From: UBA10649 sp963700255
Lineage (GTDB): Bacteria > Actinomycetota > Actinomycetes > S36-B12
Direction: 5' to 3'
NCBI GenBank assembly: GCA_963700255.1
Contig: CAVOWW010000028.1
Location: 1-20,799 of the forward strand
Length of the DNA: 20,799 bases
In this document: in pieces, positions 7,720 through 14,270 of the stretch
How the letters are laid out: each line of letters begins with the position of its first letter
Numbering within the stretch: the first letter of the stretch is position 1
Notes under the pieces: model-generated
The model's input: the letters and a program-made list of their open reading frames with translations, nothing else
Told to the model about the DNA's origin: nothing
Database searches by the model: none
Translations under genes and position numbers: made by a program

Positions 7720-8593
7720 GAATCCGTTCCCTGACATACAGGACGGTCACGATGATCACGCCCACGATGGCGATCATGCCAGCAATGAGGCTCGAAACCC
7801 CGAGAAGTTTCAGGGCCGTGGCGGCGAGGACGACCATGAGCAGCCACCGCAGGGCATGGCCGTCGTAGCGCGAGGACATGCGCGCGCCGATCCAGACGCC
7901 CGGGATCTGTCCGATGAGGAGGGAGACGACGATCGCGATGCTGATGTCGCCGAAGCCGGCGTGGGCGATGGCGCCGGCCGCAAGCATGGGCACGGCCTGC
8001 GTCAGGTCCGTCCCCACGAGGATGGACGGGCGCAGCAGCGGGTACAGCAGCAGGAGCGTCGTGACGACGAGCGACCCGGAGCCGACGCTCGTCATTCCCA
8101 CGAGGATGCCGACCACCAGTCCGAGCAGCAGTGTCGGGAGAGTGCGCACCGGCATCTCGGTGCCCATCGTGACGCGCTCTGCGCGCAGGCCCGATGCGCG
8201 TCGCCCGACCCAGATCTTCGCGATCATCGCGGCGAGGGCGATGAGGAGCACGTAGCCGATCCAGGTGCGGATGGTCTCGCTGGCCTCGTCGGTGTCGAGC
8301 ACCCGCGCGAAGATGACGGTTCCGAGGAGGACTCCGGGGATGGACCCGGCCGAGAGCCAGCCGACCAGGCCCCAGTGCACCGTGCGCGCCCGGATGTGGA
8401 CGAGGGACCCGACCGGCTTCATGATCGCGGACGCGACCACGTCGCTGGAGACGGCGGCGGCGGGCGGCACCCCGAACAGGAGCACGAGCATCGGGGTGAC
8501 CAGCGCCGCGCCGCCCATGCCCGTCAGCCCCACCATCAGGCCGGCGACGAGGCCGCCGAGCGAGAGCGCGAAGTCGATGTCGCCGATGCCCAC
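7706..8593 (-). CDS. TauE/SafE (TSUP) family membrane permease
   Basis: This 295-residue polytopic protein opens with FALSLGGLVAGLMVGLTGMGGAALVTPML, and a second related GLVVGILVGMTSVGSGSL motif occurs after about residue 155. This internal duplication, glycine-rich re-entrant segments with GxGG and GSGS, is the hallmark of the TSUP family (DUF81), which exports or imports sulfonates, sulfite and other small anions. About eight transmembrane helices can be counted. The start is GTG 8593 with TAGGGT 6 nt upstream. It is the first gene of the operon with the K+ channel and quinone oxidoreductase. The exact anion is not predictable. Confidence 0.9.
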   Translation of the reverse strand: MGIGDIDFALSLGGLVAGLMVGLTGMGGAALVTPMLVLLFGVPPAAAVSSDVVASAIMKPVGSLVHIRARTVHWGLVGWLSAGSIPGVLLGTVIFARVLDTDEASETIRTWIGYVLLIALAAMIAKIWVGRRASGLRAERVTMGTEMPVRTLPTLLLGLVVGILVGMTSVGSGSLVVTTLLLLYPLLRPSILVGTDLTQAVPMLAAGAIAHAGFGDISIAIVVSLLIGQIPGVWIGARMSSRYDGHALRWLLMVVLAATALKLLGVSSLIAGMIAIVGVIIVTVLYVRERIHATA

Positions 8594-8599
8594 GTCGGC

Positions 8600-8605
8600 A
8601 CCCTA
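8600..8605 (-). promoter_or_regulatory. -10 box for the permease/K+ channel operon
   Basis: Minus-strand TAGGGT is followed by 6 nt and the GTG at 8593. This is the leaderless geometry seen at several other genes in the window and supports the GTG as start. Confidence 0.5.
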
Positions 8606-8663
8606 GCGACGAGAGGGGGCCTTTCCCGACCTAGTAGGCAGGAAAGCCGCGGGTGCCGTCAGG

Positions 8664-9896
8664 TCAGGTCCAGAGCTCCCGGCCGTACGGATCGAGCAGC
8701 TCGACGACGTCGCCACGCAGCCCCGCGCCCGGGGGCACCACGGCGATCGCGTGCGCCCTGGCCCACCCCTCCAGACCCGTCGGGCCGCTCGCCGGCAGCG
8801 GTCGTGCCTGGGTGGCGGCAGCGGACACCTCGATGAGCACGGGCACGAGTGCGGTGTCGTCGGCGTAGTCGGCGGGCGGGGTGTCGTCCATGAGCACGGC
8901 GGACCGTCGGTGGCCGACGACCGGGTCGTCGCGCAGCGCCCGGATGAGGGGGCTGGCCAGGGTCACGAGGCCGGCCAGCGCGGCCGTGGGATCACCAGGA
9001 AGGCCCACGAGGAAGCGGCCGTCCGGGAGGCGGGCCAGGAGCATCTGCGCGCCGGGGGAGACGCTGACCCCGTCGACCAGCCAGCGCGCATTGAGGTCGC
9101 GCAGGACGCTGCGCAGGTGGTTCTCCGGGCCGGGGGCAGTCGACCCCGTGGTCACGAGGACGTCGACCGCGGCGTCCTCGATCTCTCGCAGCAGCAGCTC
9201 GTCGGTGTCCGGCGCTCGCACGGCCGGGTTGCCCCTGGCGCCCAGCGCGCCCACGAACGCCGGGACGGCGGTGCCCAGGGCGTCGCGCACGCGACCGTGG
9301 CGGGGGAGCCCGCGATCGAGGAGGGGTGCGCCGAGGACGAGCGTGCCGACGACCGGCGTGCGCACGACCTCGACATCGTCATGGCCGCGGGCCGCCGCCA
9401 GCGAGAGCACGCCCGGGGTGACCACGGCGCCCGCACGCACCAGAGCGTGCCCCTCGACCGACACGGCACCCTGCCGGACGATGCCGACGCCGAGGTCCGG
9501 TCGGACGCGCTCGTCGGGGATCCCGGTCAACGGGTCGTGGCACGTGAGCTCGTGCCGACCGTCGGGCCGCTGCCGCACGGAGGCGTCATCACGGGCGATC
9601 ACGGCGTCGGTGTGCCGCGGCACTGGCATCCGGGCGTCGAGGGCGCTGGCCCAGCCGGGGGTCAGCACGTCGAGGTCGTCGAGCAGCCACGGACCCTCGC
9701 CGCAGACGGCGTAGCCGGAGCGGGCCGCGCTGTCGGCAGGGGGATCGTCCTGGACCGTGACGAGATCGCGGGCGAGCACGCTGCCGGCCGCCTCGTCGAG
9801 CCTGGCGGCGGTGGCCGGCAGCGGTCGGCCGGAGGTGGCCGACACGTGCCGCGCCTGCTGCCAGGGGAGGACCCCGTCGAGTCCGTACGTGCTCAC
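8664..9896 (-). CDS. Divergent MoeA-like molybdopterin molybdenumtransferase
   Basis: About 410 residues with MoeA organisation: an N-terminal helix and beta domain (LPATAARLDEAAGSVLARDL), a long insert domain, the MoCF-biosynthesis core (VVGTLVLGAPL to VDVLVTTGSTAPGPENHL), GLPGDPTAALAGLV, and a C-terminal domain IV. MoeA inserts molybdate into adenylylated molybdopterin. Several hallmark motifs differ: the usual DNSAMDGYAV is ADSAARSGYAV, TTGGVSVG is TTGSTAPG, and GLPGNP is GLPGDP. Catalysis may therefore be changed or lost. No other molybdenum-cofactor gene is nearby. The frame is open to an ATG at 9926, but that lies inside a perfect hairpin; GTG 9896 directly after it is chosen tentatively. 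Family call good, function uncertain. Confidence 0.78.
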   Translation of the reverse strand: MSTYGLDGVLPWQQARHVSATSGRPLPATAARLDEAAGSVLARDLVTVQDDPPADSAARSGYAVCGEGPWLLDDLDVLTPGWASALDARMPVPRHTDAVIARDDASVRQRPDGRHELTCHDPLTGIPDERVRPDLGVGIVRQGAVSVEGHALVRAGAVVTPGVLSLAAARGHDDVEVVRTPVVGTLVLGAPLLDRGLPRHGRVRDALGTAVPAFVGALGARGNPAVRAPDTDELLLREIEDAAVDVLVTTGSTAPGPENHLRSVLRDLNARWLVDGVSVSPGAQMLLARLPDGRFLVGLPGDPTAALAGLVTLASPLIRALRDDPVVGHRRSAVLMDDTPPADYADDTALVPVLIEVSAAATQARPLPASGPTGLEGWARAHAIAVVPPGAGLRGDVVELLDPYGRELWT

Positions 9897-9932
9897 GGGC
9901 TCATGCTCGCACGTGAGTGCGAGCATGAGCCC
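9897..9932 (-). terminator. Perfect 16-bp stem-loop between PA-rich gene and moeA-like gene
   Basis: The arms 9897-9912 and 9917-9932 are exact reverse complements (GGGCTCATGCTCGCAC) around a 4-nt loop. It begins 6 bp downstream of the stop of the minus-strand PA-rich protein gene, the right place for an intrinsic terminator, but there is no U-tract, as is usual for GC-rich actinobacteria. It also sits directly ahead of the moeA-like start. Confidence 0.7.
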
Positions 9933-9938
9933 GCGACG

Positions 9939-10591
9939 TCAGCTGCTCTTGGTGTTGGACTGCGGCTTGGCTGCGGGCTGGGCCGCCTGCTGCTGGGGCG
10001 CGGGCTTGGCCGCGGGGGCAGGAGCCGCCTGGGGTGCGGGCTGGGCCGCCTCCTGCTGGGGTGCGGGCTGGGCCGCCTGCTGCTGGGGTGCGGGCTGGGC
10101 GGCCTTCTTGGGCTGGCTGGGCTTGCTCGGCTTGGCTGCGCCTTGGCTGCTGGACCCCGACGACGAGGTCGAGCCGGAGGGAGTGGGCGCTGTCGCCACC
10201 GCCGCCGGGCTGGCGGCTCCCTGCGCAGCGACCATCCTCTTGAGCTTCTTCGCCGTCCTGACGAGCTTCGCGCGGTAGGCGTCCAGGCGCGCGGCCTCGG
10301 CTGCCAGATCGGCCGCGTAGGCATCCAGGTCGGCCTGCGTCAGACCCGCCGAGGAGGTGGCCGTTTCCGCGATGCCGGCGGCCGGCACGGTCGCCGGCGT
10401 GATGGCCGCGCTCGACGAGTCCGAGGAGGCCGAGGCCTCCGCCGAGCGGCGTTGGCCTCGATCGTGCGGGCGCCGAGCAGCCCTACGACGCCGATGCAGG
10501 TGGCGGTGGCGAGCCCTGCCGAGAGGATGCGCTCGGGCCCGGACGACCGCCGCAAGGGGGCTCGGCTGTGGCTCGCGCGACTAGTCGTCAT
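9939..10591 (-). CDS. PA/Q-rich membrane-anchored protein with SNTKSS tail (copy 1), frameshifted
   Basis: Not a family I recognise. From ATG 10591 it reads MTTSRASHSRAPLRRSSG, then a single hydrophobic anchor (RILSAGLATATCIGVVGLLGA). A frame break near 10447 follows; removing two extra bases restores the frame and gives about 217 residues. Then come a Ser/Ala linker, SSAGLTQADLDAYAADL and AEAARLDAYRAKL (helical), a long Pro/Ala/Gln low-complexity stretch with nine-residue repeats of the AAQPAPQQ type, and the ending KPQSNTKSS. The protein at 12946-13440 has the same order and identical end. Topology suggests a short cytoplasmic head and an extracytoplasmic Pro-rich stalk, possibly spanning the wall. 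It follows the PepSY gene closely, probably cotranscribed. The frameshift may be a sequencing error. Confidence 0.65.
10031..10107. repeat. 27-bp tandem repeat inside PA/Q-rich gene
   Basis: Units beginning GGGGTGCGGGCTGGGC start at 10031, 10058 and 10085, a period of 27 bp. The first two differ at only one position; the third diverges after about 16 bases. They encode nine-residue repeats of the AAQPAPQQ(Q/E) type on the minus strand. Being a multiple of three, copy-number change would alter stalk length without shifting frame. Confidence 0.75.
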
Positions 10592-11323
10592 CGCCGTCGT
10601 CCTCGTCCTCGTGGTCCTCGTCCTCGTGATCGTCGTCGTCATCGTCATCGCCCGGCCGGGCCTGCCGTGGGGGCGGTGGCGGCAGGGGCCTCCTGGTTCA
10701 CGACCCAGTCGAAGATGACGCCCGTGCTCCGCTCGACGTAGCCGGTGACGATCGAGCCGTCGTGACGCACCAGCTGGACCGCCCAGGCCTCGTAGCCCAT
10801 GTGGTTGGCCTTCTCCACGGAACGAGCCGCACCGCCGCCGGTCGCCTGCAGGACGACATCGACCGCCTTCTCGCCGCTCATCTCCCGGACCTCGGGAGGG
10901 TGGACTCCTCGCTTGAGGAGCTGGCGCTGGGAGTCGCACTCGGCCGCTGGGACGGCTTGCGCTGCGTCTGGGCCGCCTGCTCCTGTGGGCTTGGGGGTCG
11001 GCTTGGCGGCCGGGCGCTGCGGTGCCGCGGACTGGGGCTTGCGCGGCGGGGCGGCGGGCGGCCTGCTCGACGACGGGGATCTCGGGCAGCGCGACCGCGT
11101 CCACCTTGGGCTGCGCCACGGGCGCGGCCATCACGGTCGCGTCGTCGGCCGACGGAATGATCTCAGTGGCCGCGGGGGACTGGGTGGCGGACACGAGCGC
11201 CACGGTCGTCGACTCCGGCTGGTTGCTGGATGCAGCGTTGATCACCGCGACGCTGGCAACCGATCCTGCGATGAGGACGCCGCCTGCCGCTACGACGGTG
11301 GCGATGATGCTGGATCGCTGCAT
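10581..11323 (-). CDS. Secreted PepSY-domain protein, frameshifted, with probable acidic tail
   Basis: Starts at ATG 11323 with AGGAG 8 nt upstream. The N-terminus MQRSSIIATVVAAGGVLIAG is a signal peptide or anchor, followed by an Ala/Pro/Lys-rich linker in which the frame changes at least once (near 11045) and perhaps three times. The C-terminal domain in another frame, MSGEKAVDVVLQATGGGAAR then GYEAWAVQLVRHDGSIVTGYV and VIFDWVV, is a PepSY domain. That frame stops at 10645, but the adjacent frame continues with a run of Asp, Glu and His to a TAG at 10581, with the GC-rich third positions expected of coding DNA. One extra base in the CCCCC run would join them. PepSY domains occur in secreted inhibitors and in flavin/heme redox clusters. 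The 11-bp overlap with the next gene supports the longer end. Confidence 0.65.
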
Positions 11324-11371
11324 GGGGCCTGCTCCTGACGTGTGGTGGTGGTGCGGATGGTGGTTCGCTTC

Positions 11372-11408
11372 GGTGACGTCACCGTAGATCGGAGCGCCCA
11401 AAGGGCGC
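11372..11408. promoter_or_regulatory. Two palindromes in the PepSY gene leader/promoter
   Basis: GGTGACGTCACC at 11372-11383 is a perfect 12-bp palindrome, and GCGCCC-AAA-GGGCGC at 11394-11408 is a perfect inverted repeat. Both lie between the candidate regulator site (11417-11436) and the PepSY start. They might bind a dimeric regulator or form leader hairpins. No confident -35/-10 pair was found for this gene. Confidence 0.35.
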
Positions 11409-11416
11409 ACCAGCCG

Positions 11417-11436
11417 GAGGTTAAGCCGAGGTAAGG
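11417..11436. promoter_or_regulatory. Candidate response-regulator binding site 1
   Basis: GAGGTTAAGC-CGAG-GTAAGG. It matches the site at 13526-13545 at all 16 positions outside the 4-bp centre. It contains two GTTAAG/GTAAGG half-sites about 11 bp apart, one helical turn, as OmpR/PhoB-type regulators recognise. It lies about 95 bp upstream of the PepSY start and overlaps the last codons of the ferric-reductase-like gene. Confidence 0.55.
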
Positions 11437-12008
11437 GGTTCGGACTCGCCGCGGACGGGTCGCACAGGGCCGGGCGCAGGGACGAAGCCGCGGGCGAGGA
11501 GTGCCATGACGATCAGGCCGGTGCCGGCGAAGAGCAGGCCGAGGGACCACTCGGTGAGCGCATCAGTGCCGGCGAGGACGTAGTGCGCGGTTGCCAGCGG
11601 CCAGGCGGCGTAGGCCAGCAGGTGGGAGCGCTTGAACCAGCGGTTGCCGACGAGCCCCATCTTGGCGCGCAGGCGGCCCAGGAAGGACACGGGGATGAGC
11701 AGCCAGAAGGCGATGACGCCCAGCGCGACCGGGAGGGTCTGCCACGGGGCCATGCCGGGAATGAGGATCTGGGCGACGGAGAACGACACGGCGGGGTCGA
11801 TCAGCAGCAGCGCCATGTGCACGAACAGGAAGCCGAGGGCGACGGTACCCAGCCAGCGGTGGAGGTCGAGCAGGCGCATCTGGGGCGCGAGGCGTCCCAG
11901 CAGCTGGGTGCGCAGGAGGATGCCCCACAGCACGACAGCGGTGAGCAGTCCCCAGGCGGTGACGCCGCTGGCGCGGATGGCCAGCCAGGTCCACGGGATG
12001 TCAGCCAT
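11421..12008 (-). CDS. Ferric-reductase-like transmembrane protein (di-heme b type)
   Basis: This 195-residue protein is almost all membrane helix, about six segments. It has four histidines in two pairs: His50 (LLDLHRWLG) and His64 (FLFVHMALL), then His129 (KRSHLLAYAAW) and His142 (TAHYVLAG). The 13-14 residue spacing within each pair is the bis-heme ligand pattern of the ferric reductase transmembrane (FRD) family, which also includes YedZ/MsrQ and NOX cores. There is no cytoplasmic FAD/NAD domain, so an electron donor must be supplied separately. Its ATG at 12008 overlaps the apbE stop by 8 bp, so the two are translationally coupled. That pairing suggests transmembrane electron transfer to or from flavinylated extracytoplasmic proteins. 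The gene is intact. Confidence 0.88.
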   Translation of the reverse strand: MADIPWTWLAIRASGVTAWGLLTAVVLWGILLRTQLLGRLAPQMRLLDLHRWLGTVALGFLFVHMALLLIDPAVSFSVAQILIPGMAPWQTLPVALGVIAFWLLIPVSFLGRLRAKMGLVGNRWFKRSHLLAYAAWPLATAHYVLAGTDALTEWSLGLLFAGTGLIVMALLARGFVPAPGPVRPVRGESEPLTSA

Positions 12009-12942
12009 GGCTCGGCTCCTCCTTCTCCACGCTCACGACGCGGTCCTCGGTCAGCAGGATGGCAGTCCGCCCCTGCTGATGCAGCCACACGGCCGCGTTG
12101 TCGGCCGACTTCAGCAGGGCAGCGGTGGCCGACCACTCGGCGGTGCACGCGCTCGGTGCGACCACGGTGACCTGCACGAGGTCGCTCGCACTCATCGATC
12201 CTGTGCGCGGATCGAGGACGTGATGCCGGCGGCCTTGGGCCCACCGGCGCTTGAGGGTCGTCGAGGTCGCGATTCCGGCGCGGCCGCCGTGCAGGGTGAG
12301 GGTCTGCATGACCCGCTCCGGGTGGTCGACGGCCCGACGCTCGTCCTCGATGCCGATGGACCACGGCTCGTCGTCCGCAGGCTCGCCGGCAAGGGACACG
12401 TCGCCGCCCAGGTTGACGAGCACGCCGTGCGCGCCTGCGCCTACCAGCTCCTCGGCGACGATGTCCGCCGCAAGGCCCTTGCCGATCGCGCCTGGATCCA
12501 GGCCCACGCCGGCGGGCAGGGAGATGGTCGATGACGACGTGTCGATCATGATGCCGCTCATGCCCGGGGCCGCAGCGAGGAGGACGTCATCCAGGGCAGT
12601 GGCGGGACGGGCGACCACGGTCGCGAAGTCGGCGTCGTAGCCGAGGGCGCGCATGGACGCCAGCACCGTGGGATCGAAGAGCCCGCCCGTGCCCAGCCAG
12701 GCCTCCTGCATGGACTGGCCGAGCCGAAGGAGATCGGCGGAGACCAGCTGCGGACCGTGGCCGGCGCTGGCGTTCAGTCGGTTCAGCTCACTGGCAGGGC
12801 GGAACCGGCTCCAGGACTGCTCGAGCAGCTCGACGCGCACCAGGGCGAGATCGGCCAGCTCCTCGGCTGCCGATGCCGGCGCGTACACGAGGACGTGGCA
12901 GTCCGTCCCCATGGCGCGGAAGCGCCGCTCCCCCGTGGGCAT
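12001..12942 (-). CDS. apbE: FAD:protein FMN transferase
   Basis: ApbE transfers FMN from FAD to a threonine or serine of target proteins. The 313-residue sequence has MGTDCHVLVYA at the start of the fold, SRFRPASELNRLN, LFDPTV, the nucleotide-binding DPGAIGKGLAADIVAEEL, VNLGGDVSLAG, GIATSTTLKRRWAQG, HHVLDPRTG and the metal-binding C-terminal segment. In the last, the usual AD..ATA reads AEWSATAAL, Glu replacing the common Asp. No signal peptide or lipobox is visible, so it probably acts in the cytoplasm. It starts 3 bp after the upstream SNTKSS-tail protein gene and overlaps the FRD gene. No canonical FMN_bind target is encoded in this window. Confidence 0.93.
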   Translation of the reverse strand: MPTGERRFRAMGTDCHVLVYAPASAAEELADLALVRVELLEQSWSRFRPASELNRLNASAGHGPQLVSADLLRLGQSMQEAWLGTGGLFDPTVLASMRALGYDADFATVVARPATALDDVLLAAAPGMSGIMIDTSSSTISLPAGVGLDPGAIGKGLAADIVAEELVGAGAHGVLVNLGGDVSLAGEPADDEPWSIGIEDERRAVDHPERVMQTLTLHGGRAGIATSTTLKRRWAQGRRHHVLDPRTGSMSASDLVQVTVVAPSACTAEWSATAALLKSADNAAVWLHQQGRTAILLTEDRVVSVEKEEPSHG

Positions 12943-12945
12943 CGG

Positions 12946-13440
12946 TCAGCTGCTCTTGGTGTTGGACTGGGGCTTCGGTGCGGGCTTCGGTGCAGGGGCG
13001 GGCTTGGGCGCGGGCTTGGCCACGGGCTTGGGCGCGGGCTTCGCCGCAGGTGCGGCGGCGGGCCGGGGCGCGTTCTTCGTCGCCGGCTGCGAGGTGGCCT
13101 TGGTGGCCTTCTTGGCCTTGACGGCCTGAGCGACGTCGGCGAGCTTCACCCGGTAGGCGTCCAGCCGGGCGGCCTCGGCCTGCAGCTGCGCGGCGTACTG
13201 GTCGAGCTGGGTCTCGGTGAGACCTGCCGACGAGACGGCCACGGTCGTCGTTGCCGAGGCGGCTGCGGCGTCGACGGTGGTGCCCTGCTGGGCGGCGGCG
13301 CTGGCCTCGATGCTGCGGACGCCGATCACTCCCACGATTCCCGCGCAAGCCGTGACGGCGAGACCCGCGGAGAGGATGCGGTCCGTCGTCCAGTGCCGGC
13401 GGGTGCGCAGCGGGGCGGCGAGGTGGCGCGAGGCGGTCAT
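12946..13440 (-). CDS. PA/K-rich membrane-anchored protein with SNTKSS tail (copy 2)
   Basis: An intact 164-residue paralogue of the broken gene at 9939-10591; family not recognised. Order: basic head (MTASRHLAAPLRTRRHWTTD), one hydrophobic anchor (RILSAGLAVTACAGIVGVIG), RSIEASAAA, a Thr/Ala linker, the conserved SSAGLTETQLDQYAAQL and AEAARLDAYRVKL helix, a Lys/Ala stretch, Pro-Ala-Lys repeats (KPAPKPAPKP), and the end KPQSNTKSS. The last 24 coding bases are identical to copy 1 although the repeat regions differ, so the end is probably under selection. It is the first gene of a unit with apbE and the FRD gene, under a good promoter and a candidate regulator site. Possible roles: wall-spanning scaffold or an electron-carrier partner, both speculative. 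Confidence 0.8.
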   Translation of the reverse strand: MTASRHLAAPLRTRRHWTTDRILSAGLAVTACAGIVGVIGVRSIEASAAAQQGTTVDAAAASATTTVAVSSAGLTETQLDQYAAQLQAEAARLDAYRVKLADVAQAVKAKKATKATSQPATKNAPRPAAAPAAKPAPKPVAKPAPKPAPAPKPAPKPQSNTKSS

Positions 13441-13482
13441 GTCTGGGTCCGATCGTCAAGGGCGCCAAGGATGTTGATGCCG

Positions 13483-13511
13483 TTGATACGAAGGTAGAGA
13501 AGGGATTTCAA
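13483..13511 (-). promoter_or_regulatory. Sigma-70-type promoter of the SNTKSS/apbE/FRD operon
   Basis: On the minus strand TTGAAA (13511-13506) and TATCAA (13488-13483) are separated by 17 nt, a good housekeeping promoter. Transcription would begin near 13476, leaving a leader of about 36 nt before ATG 13440. The candidate regulator site ends 14 bp upstream of the -35, a typical activator position. Confidence 0.6.
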
Positions 13512-13525
13512 CGACTGCTCTCAAC

Positions 13526-13545
13526 GAGGTTAAGCAGGAGTAAGG
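13526..13545. promoter_or_regulatory. Candidate response-regulator binding site 2
   Basis: GAGGTTAAGC-AGGA-GTAAGG, the twin of the site at 11417-11436. It lies in the divergent region between the two-component genes and the SNTKSS/apbE operon, so it could serve both directions. Recognition by the adjacent OmpR-type regulator is inferred from position and from the 11-bp direct half-site spacing. Confidence 0.55.
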
Positions 13546-13614
13546 TCTGCCGCTGCTCCGGGGGCACGGGGCGGACGCGCCTCCTTCAGGCACCTGACGT
13601 GCCACGATGGGCCC

Positions 13615-14270
13615 ATGAAGGTGCTGGTGGTCGAGGACGACCCTGCCGTGTCCGAGCCGCTCCTTGCCGGGCTCCAGCGCAATGGCATAGAGACCGAGCA
13701 CGTCGTCTACGCCAGCCAGGTGGTCATGGCTGCCCAGAACGTCGACGTCGTGCTGCTCGATCTCGGCCTGCCGGACGGTGACGGCATCGACGTGCTCCGG
13801 GAGCTCCGCAAGAACTCCGACGTGCCGGTGATCATCGCCACGGCCCGCGGGGACGAGACCGATCGCATCGTCGGCCTCGAGCTCGGTGCTGACGACTACG
13901 TCGTGAAGCCGTTCTCGGTGCGCGAGCTGGCGGCACGGGTCCGCGCGGTCGCCCGTCGACGCCGGATCGATACCAGCTCTGGAGAGCGGCCGTCTGGTCG
14001 TCGACCGCATGCAGCATCGGGTGCTGGTGGACGGGGAGCCCGTCGAGCTGACGGCGAAGGAGTTCGACCTGCTGGCCGTGCTCGCCGAGGAGCCGGGTCG
14101 CGCGGTGCCGCGCCAGGAGCTCTTCTCGCGGGTGTGGGATCCGGTCTGGATCGGCACCGGCAAGACCCTTGACGTCCACGTTGCTTCGCTGCGCAAGAAG
14201 CTGGGCGACGCCGAGCTCATCGAGACCGTGCGGGGAGTCGGCTACCGCCTTGCCGTGGACAAGCGCGTGA
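13615..14270 (+). CDS. OmpR-family response regulator, frameshifted
   Basis: Receiver domain from ATG 13615: MKVLVVEDDP with acidic Glu7-Asp8-Asp9, phospho-acceptor Asp49 in VVLLDLGLPDGDG, the ATARG switch threonine and VVKPFSVREL lysine. At about 13980 one extra base moves the frame. The winged-helix domain then reads ESGRLVVDRMQHRVLVDGEPVELTAKEFDLL, PGRAVPRQELFSRVW and TLDVHVASLRKKLGD to VRGVGYRLA. As written this frame has no stop and runs into the kinase. A TGA at 14268-14270 forms a classic GTGA overlap with the kinase start and would be used if one further base (for example one A of GACAAGC) is extra, giving about 217 residues, the normal size. The regulator probably controls the divergent operon. 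Confidence 0.8.

Noticed and set aside
7568..8836. Long plus-strand frame opposite the permease gene
   Set aside because: A shadow of the TSUP gene; composition (Asp/His/Arg/Gly-rich) is typical of antisense frames in GC-rich DNA and no domain is seen.
9960..10110. CRISPR-like repeats
   Set aside because: The repeats are contiguous, without spacers, and are in-frame codons of a Pro-rich protein.
8751..10718. 655-codon plus-strand frame opposite moeA and the PA-rich gene
   Set aside because: Antisense to recognisable coding sequence; its Gly/Leu/Arg repeats are the mirror of the Pro/Ala/Gln repeats.
13200..13240. SSAGLT in the PA-rich proteins as an ApbE flavinylation motif
   Set aside because: It resembles the SGATxT target only loosely; the Gly-Ala-Thr order and the surrounding FMN_bind fold are missing.
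13473..13527. Short direct repeats GTTGAT (13473, 13482) and CAACGA (13509, 13522)
   Set aside because: Six-base repeats partly explained by the promoter elements; not repeated elsewhere in the locus.
13607..13618. Three-codon upstream frame ATG-GGC-CCA-TGA overlapping the regulator start
   Set aside because: Too short to support as a leader peptide, with no ribosome site; probably chance.
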